Assembly (NCBI GenBank): GCA_027576995.1 | Contig: JANBQC010000050.1 | Coordinates: 1-57,036, forward strand | Reading direction: 5' to 3' | Origin: Dimargaris cristalligena | Taxonomy: Eukaryota > Kickxellomycota > Dimargaritomycetes > Dimargaritales > Dimargaritaceae | DNA: 57,036 nt | Shown here: one piece after another, positions 47,357 through 57,036 of the stretch | Position numbering within the stretch: the stretch's first letter is position 1 | Layout: the number at the start of each line of letters is the position of its first letter | Translations under genes and position numbers: made by a program | Notes under the pieces: model-generated | The model's database searches: none | What the model was told of the DNA's origin: nothing | Seen by the model: the letters and a program-made list of their open reading frames with translations, nothing else

Positions 47357-48039
47357 ATCTTTTGGGAGGGCCTGGCTCCCCAATTCTTCCTTCTTTTTCT
47401 TCTTCTTTTTTATTTTTTATATTGGTGGTCGAGAACCGATGTTTTAAACCCCTCCTCTCCCTCTCCACATACCCACATCTTCCCCTAAATGGCTTTTTTA
47501 GTTTTATACAATGACCAGACTGATTAAATCACTGCTCTTTATTTATAGATTACACTTAGTATAGTGCTTCGGGTTAGCGATAAGATGTGATACAATTGCC
47601 TGATGGTTTTCACCTGCCCTATTGCTGGAGATTCACGAATGAAATTCGTTGCTGAGCCCTGATTTCGCACCCTCCGCCTCCTTGAAGCCCTCCGAAATCC
47701 CTATGCGATTGGAGAAGGGCCAGTGTTTGAATAATCCCACTATCCATCAGCAAATGACGATGGGTCGAATATGGCAGTTTATTGTACAAAAAAAAAAGAA
47801 GAGGGGGGAGGGACAGCTGAAGTAAGGCCATGTGCACATATTGAATGGAGGCCAAGTCTAAGGTACCAAACTGACATTGAAGAGTGAGGCCGACTAAAGG
47901 TCTATAAATAAATAAAAAATGATTGGAATGTGTGTGTATATAGAAAAACAACATGAATGTAACCGGCGCGGTACGCTTCCCTTGTATGGTAAGGGGGGGG
48001 GGGCACACCCGTAATGTGCGTATGCGAAGCGTATTTAAT
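47357..48039. other. convergent intergenic region
   Basis: Gap between the 3' ends of NDUFA13 (+) and the small membrane protein gene (-). Contains a poly-A run near 47789 and a poly-G run near 47992. No gene supported. Confidence 0.5.
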
Positions 48040-48285
48040 TTACTGGGTAGGCTTCTCGGTAGAGGGCAACCGAACGGCCGGCCGGGGGTCTTTCTGCTGC
48101 CCGGTAAAATAAGCCTCGTGGTGGGCGATGGCGTAATAGTCCTCCCGGTCCCGTTCTTTTTGCTGCTCCATGACGGGACAGGGGAACAACGTGGGAGCGG
48201 CTACGGTGAGGATGGAGCCGACGGCACAGACCATGAATAGCCGACTGGTGAGGCGATCCTTTTGCGCAAGAGTGAGAGGCCGCAT
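48040..48285 (-). CDS. small single-pass membrane protein, 81 aa
   Basis: Minus-strand frame; ATG 48285 is chosen because the frame before it is of poor quality and the protein then starts MRPLTLAQKDRLTSR. A single hydrophobic segment (LFMVCAVGSILTVAAPTLF, ~16-34) is followed by PCPV, then a charged tail (EQQKERDREDYY) and a Pro-rich end. A short basic N terminus, one membrane helix and a charged tail are common in small inner-membrane mitochondrial proteins such as respiratory-chain assembly factors, but I do not recognise the family and the location is inference. The codon usage and clean helix support a real gene. Confidence 0.65.
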   Translation of the reverse strand: MRPLTLAQKDRLTSRLFMVCAVGSILTVAAPTLFPCPVMEQQKERDREDYYAIAHHEAYFTGQQKDPRPAVRLPSTEKPTQ

Positions 48286-48829
48286 GGCTACGAACAATTT
48301 TTTGGACGACGGCTGCGAGAGAGTGATTGGCGCGAATGGGGTGTGTGGTGCGGTGTGGAGGGAGGGGGATTCAATGAAGGCGACCAGATGAAATAAGGGG
48401 GAATTGAATAGAGCAGCGCATGGCCAAGGTGAATGTAATAGCAAAAGAGATCAATGCAGCTCTGTCGTGAGCCGTCGCTTAGTTGGGAGGGCTGTATTCC
48501 TTGTAGTATAGTAGTTGAACCCTGGTTGTGTGGAGTGGACTTTTGCTCTTCTCCCCAACCCTATCCATCTATGTATGCACTTTGCTGCTGCTACTAAGGA
48601 AAATCAACATACCCCTCCAAAATTATTCACCACAAAAAAAAAAGTACCACCGATCAGTTTGATGGGACCAGATAGTGAATAGTTCAAGGCGAAAGAAGAA
48701 GCGGTTTATTACCTCACTATAGTATAAGGAAGAGAGGAGAGGAGAGGAGAGGAGGGTCTTGCTCATCCCCCCATTCTTCCCAGCTATTCTCTCTCACCCA
48801 TTTCCACATTTCCAGAGTATTATTACCCT
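48286..48829. other. divergent intergenic region
   Basis: Promoters of the small membrane protein (-) and inositol monophosphatase (+). A GAGAG-type purine run lies near 48732-48754. Nothing else seen. Confidence 0.5.
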
Positions 48830-51100
48830 ATGGCCTCCCAGCACTCTACTCTCGATACAGCCGCCATTCTCCAGTTCGCCTGTGACCTCGCCCGGCAAGG
48901 CGGCCAGGTTATTCGGGACGCCTTCTACGGCCAGGGCCTATCGGTCGAAGGACAGGTCAAGAATGGCAACCCCTCTGACCTAGTGACACTGGTTGACCAG
49001 CACGTCGAAACCCTCGTATTTGGTCTTATTCGCGAGCGGTACCCGGACCATAAGTAAGTTGAATATCGACTTCACTTTTTTTAAAAAAAAATATATATGT
49101 ATCAAAATCAAAAGTACGAGTGATATACGCGCTAGGGACCTGTGTGGTATGTGCCCTTGGAAAGGCGAATTAAGAGGGTGGAAGAGGAGGGATGGACAGG
49201 GAAAAAGAGCGAACTGGTTGGGAGCGAGGGTTAAAAAGAGAGGAGAAGCTGAAGCACATTGGACACGACAATGCCTGGCGTGGTCGTCTCTCCACTGCGC
49301 GCCCCTCTCCTGGAAGACCGTCGCCACAGGAACCCGGCCAATCCCCGTCCCGCCGGTTTGGTGGCCACGATTAGATTAAAATTAATTTAAGTTACACCTC
49401 CCCCCCGGTTCCTTTATGTAAACCCTCACTTATATATATATATACGTATATTCCCTAGACTCATTGGCGAGGAAAGTGCCTCGGACAGTTCGTGGACTTT
49501 GGCTGATGATCCGACCTGGATTGTCGATCCCGTCGGTAAACCATCCCCTAGATTTATTGATTATCGTGCTTTAGGTGGGGGCGTTACTTAAACTAGGCAT
49601 AGAATATGCTGGATATTTAAAAGAAAACCCTTTTGGGGAAAATCCACGTCCTGCTTGGCGAGTGAGGCGGTTCAATATGGCTCGAATGTTTACATCTACT
49701 CTATATATTGTGCACATTATATACTATCCCTACTACCGGGGGCTTACACATACATCCAGATGGGACCACCAACTTCACCCAAAGGTAAAAAAAAACCTAG
49801 TTTAATTGAAGCATCGGGGCACTTCGAAATGCCGATGGAATATGAGTGGTTCGTAGGGCTAGGCAAGCCCCACCGCTGTTAACAGGGGAGAAAGGGGCGT
49901 CAGCTATACAATTCGAGGCTTGTCAAAGTATGGTATGAGTGATGATAGCACCGCACCCTAATTGCCACCCCAGTCTTATCCACCTATACTAAGTTTAGAT
50001 GTGTTATATAATCCCTTTTTGTAACTCGAAAACCCATAGATTCCCCTTCGTTGCTATTTCCATCGCGCTGGCTTACCGAAAGGAACTAGTAGTCGGCGTA
50101 GTGTACAACCCAGTCCTTGATGAGGTATGATAGATAAGTAGTAGTAGTAGTAGTAGTAGTAGTGGAGTAGTGAGTGGGCCTGTCCTGTTTTCCCCTAATT
50201 TCCCAAATCTACATATCCACTGAAACAACTAGTGTAAAAATACAAGAATGGATGAGGCTGTCCGTTTTTAATATTTATCCAGCCGACTACACGGTCTCAG
50301 AAGTCGGTTATATCTGCCCCTGCATTACCTCCTCCCCACCCATATTCTCATTATTTATGTAACTAATACCCCTGATGTATTCTATTTTAATACAATATGA
50401 ATATGAATATGGATTTCAATGCCAGCTCTATAGCGCTCGCCAGGGCCACGGGGCCTGGCTGAACCAATCCACTCGCCTTCCTTTTCCTACTGGCCAGCCC
50501 GCCCCACTGCCACCCCTGAACCAATGTCTGGTGGGTTTTGAACACGGCTCCGACCGGACCCCGGCCGTCCTGGATTCCCGCCTGGCGTCCCTGCGTCGTC
50601 TCCTATCATCGGAACAACAGGGGGCCCATCCCACCACCGCCACTTCAACTGTAACTCCAACCCCGGCTCCGTTGGTATCCGCCCAGCATCATCGACGAGG
50701 GTCCGGAGGAGGAGAAGGAGGCGCCCAAGTGCGCGGGGTTCGGGTACTAGGGTCGGGCGCGTTGGACATGTGTATGGTTGCCCGCGGGGCCACCGATATG
50801 TACTGGGAAATTGGTTCGCACCTGTGGGATATTGCCGCCGGTACCGTGATTGTGCGCGAAGCGGGGGGTATCGTGGTCAACGGCCGGGGGTTCTTCTCTG
50901 AACAGTCACCTGCCTCATTATCCTCCCCGTCGGCGCTCAATCAAATCAGGGGTGACAATTTCGATATCCTGGGCCGGAAATACCTGGCTATTCGCGCCGC
51001 CGCCAACGACGACGATGCAGAGCATTCGATCAAGCACGCCTTGGCCCGGGAAGTCCTTACCTATTTGGAGGATATTGAAGTGACCCGAGATGGGATCTAA
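48830..51100 (+). CDS. INM1: inositol monophosphatase, 361 aa
   Basis: Mg2+-dependent, lithium-sensitive-type phosphatase that releases inositol from inositol monophosphate, for phosphoinositide synthesis. Five exons: 48830-49053, 49459-49535, 49760-49784 (25 bases), 50040-50124, 50426-51100, all in phase. Metal-binding motif 1 is GEESASDS and motif 2 is DPVDGTTNF, the latter completed only through the 25-base exon; motif 3 is WEIGSHLWDIAAGTVIVREA, with the last metal Asp. A Thr/Pro/Gly-rich insertion (~205-240, HPTTATSTVTPTPAPLVS and RRGSGGGEGGA) lengthens the protein compared with the usual ~280 residues. All catalytic residues are present. The last intron carries a (TAG)n run. Confidence 0.94.
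50139..50162 (+). repeat. (TAG)n microsatellite
   Basis: Eight TAG/GTA triplets in the fourth intron of the inositol monophosphatase gene. Confidence 0.85.
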
Positions 51101-51761
51101 AAAAAACCCCCCCCATTGGACACCACTATCATACATCCTCCCTATTCCAACTTTTCTGCCTCAATAACCATATATATATATATTACCCGTAGTAAATGGA
51201 TGGTATGGATGCTTTTATTACATACAAAGACTTGGTTAAATTAGGGGAAAGCGGTGGCGAGTAGTTGGTGCCTCCACTTTACAAGCGGCGATTAATAAAA
51301 GAGAATAGCGTAAAATTGCAAGGTTAGGAAAAATGATGCGAGAGTTCAGAGAAAGGCCAAATCAATCAATAAATAAATCTAGTGGGATGGGGTAGGATCG
51401 TATATGTTGGTGTGTGTGTGTGTATGGGAGTGGGAGTGGGTGTGGGGGGTGGAAAGCAAGCGTGACAAGCAAGCAAATAAGCGGGTGTGGCGGTCAATAG
51501 TTTAGGGTCATGGTAGGTGAACAAAGCGTAAGGGGAGCGAGTGTGACGTGTTCCCTGGCCAGTTCAGGGATGGGTGAGTGAGGGATTGAGCGCGTGAGTG
51601 ATATTCAAGGGGAGGATGGAGCGGACAAAGGGGCAGGGCTTGGGTGATAATATAATAGAAGGGCAGAAGAGAGGGGGGGGCACATGTGATTTGATGAAGG
51701 GGCGGCTTCTCTTGAACCTCGCTGCTTTCTGGGTAGATTCTAGGTAGATAGATAGGGTAAT
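51101..51761. other. convergent intergenic region
   Basis: Between the 3' ends of inositol monophosphatase (+) and the thioesterase gene (-). Contains (TA)n and (TG)n runs near 51170-51182 and 51408-51424. No gene supported. Confidence 0.5.
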
Positions 51762-52520
51762 TTAGGGTAATTCGGCCAGAGCATCACGGAGCAAATTGGA
51801 AGTCTGTTCCACGTATTCAGGGTCGAACAACGAATCATGCGACACGGGGATATCCAGCACATTCAAGTTGGACAACCGGTCGCCCCAACAATTATCGGTA
51901 CTTTCCACCACCTTCCGCTCCAGCTCCTCTTCCACGGCGGGCATGGGGATCGATTCGTCGTACACGGTGGACCGGATCAGGGTGACTTTGCCATGGTAAG
52001 GCGCAGTGGCATGCTGACCCATGAGGTACTGCGAATTGCGGTACGACTCGCGGATCTTGGCACAGGTGTCGGGGTCGAGCCCTTCGCTGCGGGAAAGCAG
52101 GGCGTCCACCAACACATAGTTGTATTCCACGGGGAATTTATACCCGGGGAGGTGGGCGGAGTCCAGCAGCACTACATGGGATACCACTTCGTCCAGCCCA
52201 ATTAGCTGGCGGGCCACTTCCAGGGCCAAGACCCCACCGAACGACCAACCCCCCAGGAGGTACGGGCCGCGGGGCTGGACCCGGCGGATCATGCGCAGGT
52301 ACGCGCGCGCCATGGTCTTCATGCACTTGAATTCCCGGCGGTTGGGTTTGTTCACGGGCTCGTTGAAGTAAGGGTTGGTGATGCCGTACACCGGGCGGTC
52401 CAGGGGGTACATGCCGAAGTACGGGAGGCTCAAGCCACTGGCGGCGTGGATAAGGAACAAGGGCTGCTTGCGGGTAATACCGCGCTGGTACTGGGTCATG
52501 GTCTCGTAGTGGTTCGACAT
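51762..52520 (-). CDS. stand-alone thioesterase-domain alpha/beta hydrolase, 252 aa
   Basis: Single-exon gene from ATG 52520. The frame stays open upstream to about 52622, but this start gives a short N terminus before the first beta strand. The chain is one thioesterase domain of the kind that ends polyketide and nonribosomal peptide synthetases: PLFLIHAASGLSLPYFGM, RPVYGITNPYF, then the nucleophile elbow GGWSFGG with Ser93, VVLLDSAHLPG with Asp120, and VSHDSLF with His228. The catalytic triad is therefore complete. No carrier, condensation or ketosynthase gene lies in the window, so it is not part of a cluster here. It may act as a type II (editing) thioesterase or on another acyl-thioester; the substrate is unknown. 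Confidence 0.85.
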   Translation of the reverse strand: MSNHYETMTQYQRGITRKQPLFLIHAASGLSLPYFGMYPLDRPVYGITNPYFNEPVNKPNRREFKCMKTMARAYLRMIRRVQPRGPYLLGGWSFGGVLALEVARQLIGLDEVVSHVVLLDSAHLPGYKFPVEYNYVLVDALLSRSEGLDPDTCAKIRESYRNSQYLMGQHATAPYHGKVTLIRSTVYDESIPMPAVEEELERKVVESTDNCWGDRLSNLNVLDIPVSHDSLFDPEYVEQTSNLLRDALAELP

Positions 52521-53207
52521 GGTGGGCAAGGGGAGAATTGATTGAATACGGAGAAGGAGGGAGAGGCCGTGGGTCGGAGCTGAAGATTTGGTGCTAGATA
52601 AATGGGGTGAGGGTGGGGGCACACGGGGATGTCGTATAGATGATAATCGAGATTTAATTATAGCAAATAAGATCTAGGGATTCCTACACATAAATAAAAA
52701 GCCAACCCCAATAAAACAGCAACAACAAAATAATGGGGAAAGGGACAGTGCGGTGGGGAGTGCGACTGGTGGTGCTACAGAACGGTGCGTGATGGGCGGG
52801 TGAGGGCGGCGAGGGGGGAGCTATTTATATATTCGCACGTCAACTGATATTAATCGAGATGACAATGATTTACAGAGAATTAAGGGACCCTCCCTCCCTT
52901 TCTATTGTAGCCAGCCAAAACTCCCGTCCCGCCGATTCCCCCACCCCAATCATCGTAGTCTAATAATACCCGCAAGGGGTCTGGGCTCGCCGAAACTACG
53001 GTCCGGTACTCAGTAGTCTTTTTTGGGGGGGGGCGAGAGTATAGTCGAAGTCACTGTATTCGCCAACGCCATGGCGCCAGACTGACACACCCCAATTCCC
53101 CGTAGTAGTGTGGATGTGGATGCCAGTATGAGTAAGCGTGTGTGTATATGTCCCAACATAGCTGCCATTAACATAGCTAAGCTACACACACCCATTCTCT
53201 CTCTCTT

Positions 53208-53239
<32 letters not shown>

Positions 53240-56200
53240 CATGCCAAATTTCTATTATTCCACCATGTGGGCTTAACGCAACAATATCTAAACTAAGTCC
53301 TCCCCAACCTTACATATCCGAATGTGTAATGAGTATGCTCCGCACCTAATAGATTTACCCGCTCGGCTAGCGGGGTATGAGGGACAATGGGAGGTGAACC
53401 GGTCGGTTGATTGTGTGATGGCTTCAGCGTAATGCACCTTTCCATCCCATTAATAATAGTAGTAATAATGGTCTATATAGCCCCATAGCATCACTCGGTG
53501 ATTCACCACAACGACCGGCTTGCATGACTATACAGGACCGGACTGCGCATCAAGCTGAGGAGAACAGCACACCCCGGGTTATTTTTGGGAGATGATATAG
53601 GGCCACCTGTATTATGTAAAATACCCCACGCGCCAGGAGAGACCTGCGGGGTAATAGCAGTAGAATAGAGAAGAAAGGAGGGTGTAACTTAACTTACCAC
53701 CGGAGGGTGATGGTAATGGTCAGCCACGCCGGCTGCTGATTCAGACATTCGTCAGCGATGCAGAGGGGAAGGAAGTGGTTCCTTCTCTGTACCCCCCTCC
53801 CTTTCTATCCCTCTCCCTCTCTCCCCCCACGGGTTGGAAACTGAATGGACCCCAGGGAGGCTATGAATCGAGCTCATGTAGGTACCAGCCGTCGGCAGGC
53901 GGGGTTTGGCAACCGGAAGAATGCCAAAGGGCAATGGGACTAGAAAGGTATGTGCCCAGATTAAGGATTTAGGTCAAACCAGGCCGTGAACCATTATTGC
54001 AATTCAATGCCGGAGAGTTCTCCTAGTCCCGCCTCTGGGCCTGTCTAGTCAGGTGCTAGCATCTCGAAGCGGAGGTACGCAAGCCGAGAAGAAACAGAGG
54101 GGAGAAGGTTCTCGGCCCTTTTGCCTAGAGGCCCCAGGCATAAATAGATAGACAGAAGGATGAATATAAGGAGGGGGGTGTAATACAGAACCGGATTACT
54201 GTGCATTGTGTGCGTGTGTATGTCTTTAGTCTTCTTCCCTTTCCGCCATCATCTTAAGATGTGGCGCCAAGGTTCTTTCTTGGTTTGATTCTCTTGGGGG
54301 ATAATGGACGGCGTGTGTGTGTGTGTGTTAATCCCCTCTAAAAATAACTCTCCTCAGTTGACCATCTGACCGTTGCCTAGCGTCATGGTTCGGTCTAATA
54401 GAAAAAACACCATGCACGTAGAATGTGCCGCTTCCGCAACTAATAAACTACCCAACGCCTCCTATAAGCTAAACGCCCACCTGCGGACAAGTATAATGTG
54501 GGTCGGGGGGAAGATGGCTATTTCATCGTATCAGCTGGCGACGGGGTGTTCTCAATGCCGGTCTGGAGAGTCCCTCCCATTCTCTGGGGAAGAGGAGGAG
54601 GAGTAAAAGGGGAGGCTCGCCCCTGGCCGCATGGTCAACCCGAGTATTGAGTTTGAACGACGAATACGGAGAGTCTCATCCGACTCTACCCCACCCTCTC
54701 CGTACGCAACAATACCCTCACCCCACACAGATACAGGGAGATATTCATTCCTATTCCCTCCAGTCATCCCCCTCTAGCACATTCAATGACCTCTCCATAC
54801 ATGTCGCGTGAAATGGCACCCACAGACCCAGGCACACAAACATAAACATAGCCGGTATGGGGGGGGGGCTGAGGCAGTTCCCTAGATGAGAGAGTATTTG
54901 GACCGGATGTTTTATTTGAGGGGAGGGGGGTGTGGTATTAGTTACGGGAGGCGTCCCCGGGAAGTGAGGGACATCCCGATACTGCAGTGGTGAGAAAGAG
55001 TGGTAATTGACGGTCGGAGTATTCGTAGCCATAATGATGCCGATAGCCCCCTTCTACCACCACCAATAGCAACAGAAAGTGGCAATATAATTTAACGACT
55101 GGTTTTCTCGGGCAAAGGGCATTTTATTCCCTTGGTTCGGCGGTTTCGTCAGGGTCACAACCCCCCGGCCGAATGACCCCATCCTGTCGCATTTCCGGCT
55201 TGCGAAAGCACGGGGCATGTCTACTTCTCCATAGATTTCGGGATATATCTATATCTATATATAGCCATCGATTGATGTAGATACTGAGATAGGCGTATCC
55301 CCCGGAAATGAAGATTCCAGATCGTCTCGACTTTGTCCCGGTGTAAGTGATTGGCTCATACTGCTTCAAAAGCGGGGAACCCATCCGTAATCCAAGGTTG
55401 GCTATTATTAGAGTCCGATTTATCAGCAGCAGTGCCCCTCAGGAAGGGGCCATGGTGTGGCCCGAACAATTACCTCTGGGGCGGCACCTACACGCAAGCT
55501 TCTAATATACGACTATGCGGTGGTTGGAATAATAGTAATACTAGTAATAACTGGTTGGAGAACTCCCCCCCCTCTTTCGTTTTAGGGCCAAACCTCTCGA
55601 TTCAAATCCGGGATGGGGCGGCAGATTGGGCTCCTTAATATTGCCTTAAAAGCCGATATCAGTAGGTATCGAAGGATGGACACCCCTATTGCCAGCATGG
55701 TGGCTATTAGTTGAATACCAGTATTACGGGGAGGGGAGGGGATATCCCTCTACCCCTTATATGTCCTCGATTGTGGTGGAAATATTACCGCCCTGCCAGG
55801 TCTACGGCGGATTATAAGATTGCTCGTCTTTATCCGTTCAAGTTGATGCGGGTAGTTTGGGGTGGCCGGGCCATGCACCCACTTCTGACTACTTTCCACT
55901 CCGTCGGCTGTTGCGAGACTCTGTGGTGGGTATGCGAGGTCAATAGGGTGAGATTTTTCCCAGCTTCATTGGGGTCGGTCGGGAACACTACGACTAGCCA
56001 AGTCTCGTTTCGTCTGAGTTACCTAAGAAAGAAGTGCACACACCTCACCCAAGTCTCGACCAAAAAAAGAACAGCAACCACATTTCTCCGGCCGGCATAA
56101 CCCTACAATTCTCCACCGTGCAGGGTCCCTTCGACCCCGTCTCCCCGAGTGCATATGCCGCTCGAGAGCTGGTATGGGGGAGAGTCCCGCCTCGCTGACG

Positions 56201-56482
56201 CATACAGTTGACGACACCCCTTACCCGCATAGATTCACCTCCACCGGTCATCTAATATATTTCCTATATAGCACCCTTTTACTCATACATTTCTATCCTA
56301 CTCTCTCTCTCTCTCTCTCTCCCTTTACACCAGTTTAAAATTCGACTTCATTTTATTTTTCATGGTCTCTTGAATTCCAATGAATTGTTATATGGATAAA
56401 TACCTCCCTTTATAGCCACCCATTGAAAATACATATATATATATAGCAAATTACTTTGTCCTACTCGACCTTACAGTGCATC
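52521..56482. other. long region without a convincing gene
   Basis: Nearly 4 kb. It has (CT)n and (TA)n runs at 53196-53239, (GT)n at 54311-54327, (CT)n near 56301-56321, and poly-G runs near 53027 and 54860. Several medium frames occur: minus 55124-55384, ending FRKPEMRQDGVIRPGGCDPD; minus 54751-55032, starting MATNTPTVNYHSF; plus 55711-56100. They could not be joined into a gene model and match no family I know. The right end holds the promoter of the RING gene. Confidence 0.4.
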
Positions 56483-56921
56483 ATGTCCGCCCCCCCACTT
56501 CCCCCCAATCAGAGTCAAAGTCATTTCCACATACCCAGATCACACCGGTCCGGCCGCTATCCGTCACCTCCACGCCCGACCTCCACCGCTGGCGGCAGCT
56601 TACTCAATGACCCGTTCACCGTTCCAATGCCCACGTCCGGAATAGGTCCCCGACCGTTTCTACCCCCTGCTCCCCTATTACCACCACCACCGCCGCCGCC
56701 TTTATCCCAACCACAATTACAGTCACAGCCGCAAGTAGCAGCGATCCCCACTCAGCCACCCCCCCAGCAGCCGGGGTTGTCCCCCAGCACAGCCTCCGAA
56801 GACGTGATCTTAGGCCCTGAACTGTGGGTGCACTGCAATCGGTGCAAGAGTTCCGCCGCTGCTGACTATTGGCTCACTGAATGCGGTCACATTCTGTGCC
56901 AACAGTGTATACCGGTATCAG
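56483..56921 (+). CDS. Zip3/RNF212-like RING-finger protein, N-terminal part (cut by window end)
   Basis: First exon from ATG 56483 to a donor (GTAAAA) at 56922; 146 codons plus one base. The first ~110 residues are Pro/Gln/Ser-rich and disordered, with a run of prolines near 67-73. A RING-type metal site begins at the end: C118-x2-C121-x12-C134-G-H136-x2-C139-x2-C142, in the context WVHCNRCKSSAAADYWLTEC. This WV-x-CNRC...LT-x-CGH form resembles the Zip3/HEI10/RNF212 group of SUMO or ubiquitin ligases that act at meiotic crossovers. The rest of the gene lies beyond the window or is lost in the damaged end. Assignment to the meiotic group is inference from one motif. Confidence 0.6.
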
Positions 56922-56943
56922 GTAAAACACCTCATCCTCCATG

Positions 56944-57036
56944 CCCCCCCGGGGGGGCCCCGGGGGCGGGGGGGGTGGGGGGGAGGTGTCCGCCGGGGCG
57001 GGGGGCGCGTCGGGGGCGGGGGTCGGCGGGTTCGGG
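56944..57036. other. G-rich terminal sequence, probable artefact
   Basis: The last ~93 bases are almost all G and C with long G runs, unlike anything else in the window, and begin abruptly within what should be an intron. This is typical of low-quality sequence at a contig end. Confidence 0.7.

Noticed and set aside
24982..52520. Mitochondrial gene cluster (SDH4, TAM41, NDUFA13, small membrane protein)
   Set aside because: The genes are far apart, on both strands and interleaved with unrelated genes; in fungi this is ordinary scattering rather than a functional cluster.
1..57036. CRISPR arrays, bacterial operons or prophage
   Set aside because: The sequence is eukaryotic with spliced genes; no regularly spaced direct repeats were seen.

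Overview
This window looks like nuclear DNA of a fungus, probably one outside the well-studied yeasts. The supported genes are single-copy eukaryotic housekeeping genes with fungal-style architecture: short GT-AG introns, often with a CTAAT-like branch site, compact exons, and genes on both strands with no operons. The set includes an RSC/polybromo-type chromatin protein, AP-2 alpha, mitochondrial TAM41, SDH4 and the NDUFA13 subunit of complex I, REX4, a UBXN1-type UBX protein and P5C reductase. A retained complex I subunit argues against Saccharomyces-type yeasts. I cannot place the lineage more exactly from sequence alone. Exon joins below were worked out by hand from splice signals and phase; those stated as phase-consistent add up to whole codons.

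Layout. 0-4.6 kb is repeat-rich: a small secreted-protein gene (1043-1300, -), a ~0.5 kb repeat A (1495-1995), a ~1.3 kb repeat B (2020-3345) and a short inverted-repeat element (3841-3982). 4.6-11 kb holds three minus-strand genes: a low-complexity protein, an unrecognised multi-exon gene carrying a short element in an intron and another upstream, and P5C reductase. 12.4-20.8 kb holds a 1680-residue bromodomain-ankyrin-bromodomain-BAH protein and a YbaK-domain aminoacyl-tRNA-editing-type protein, both +. 20.9-23.1 kb is the second repeat cluster: B inverted, A direct, and two more short elements. 25-31.3 kb holds SDH4, REX4 and a UBXN1-like gene, all +. 31.6-32.8 kb is an odd C2HC zinc-finger gene (-). 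34.8-39.3 kb is nine-exon AP-2 alpha (-). 41.7 kb has a second, degenerate C2HC zinc-finger gene. 43.9-52.5 kb holds TAM41 (-), NDUFA13 (+), a small membrane protein (-), inositol monophosphatase (+) and a stand-alone thioesterase (-). 52.5-56.4 kb has no convincing gene. The last gene, a Zip3/RNF212-like RING protein (+), is cut by the window end, where the sequence becomes extremely G-rich and looks like an assembly or read artefact.

The genes do not form one pathway. Several serve mitochondria (SDH4, NDUFA13, TAM41, perhaps the small membrane protein), but they are scattered, on both strands and separately promoted. The most unusual content is the repeat architecture: a five-copy MITE-like family and a pair of inverted B repeats sharing a ~766 bp core that is nearly identical while its flanks are strongly diverged. 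Next come the ankyrin insertion in the RSC-type protein and the two neighbouring non-canonical C2HC zinc-finger genes.
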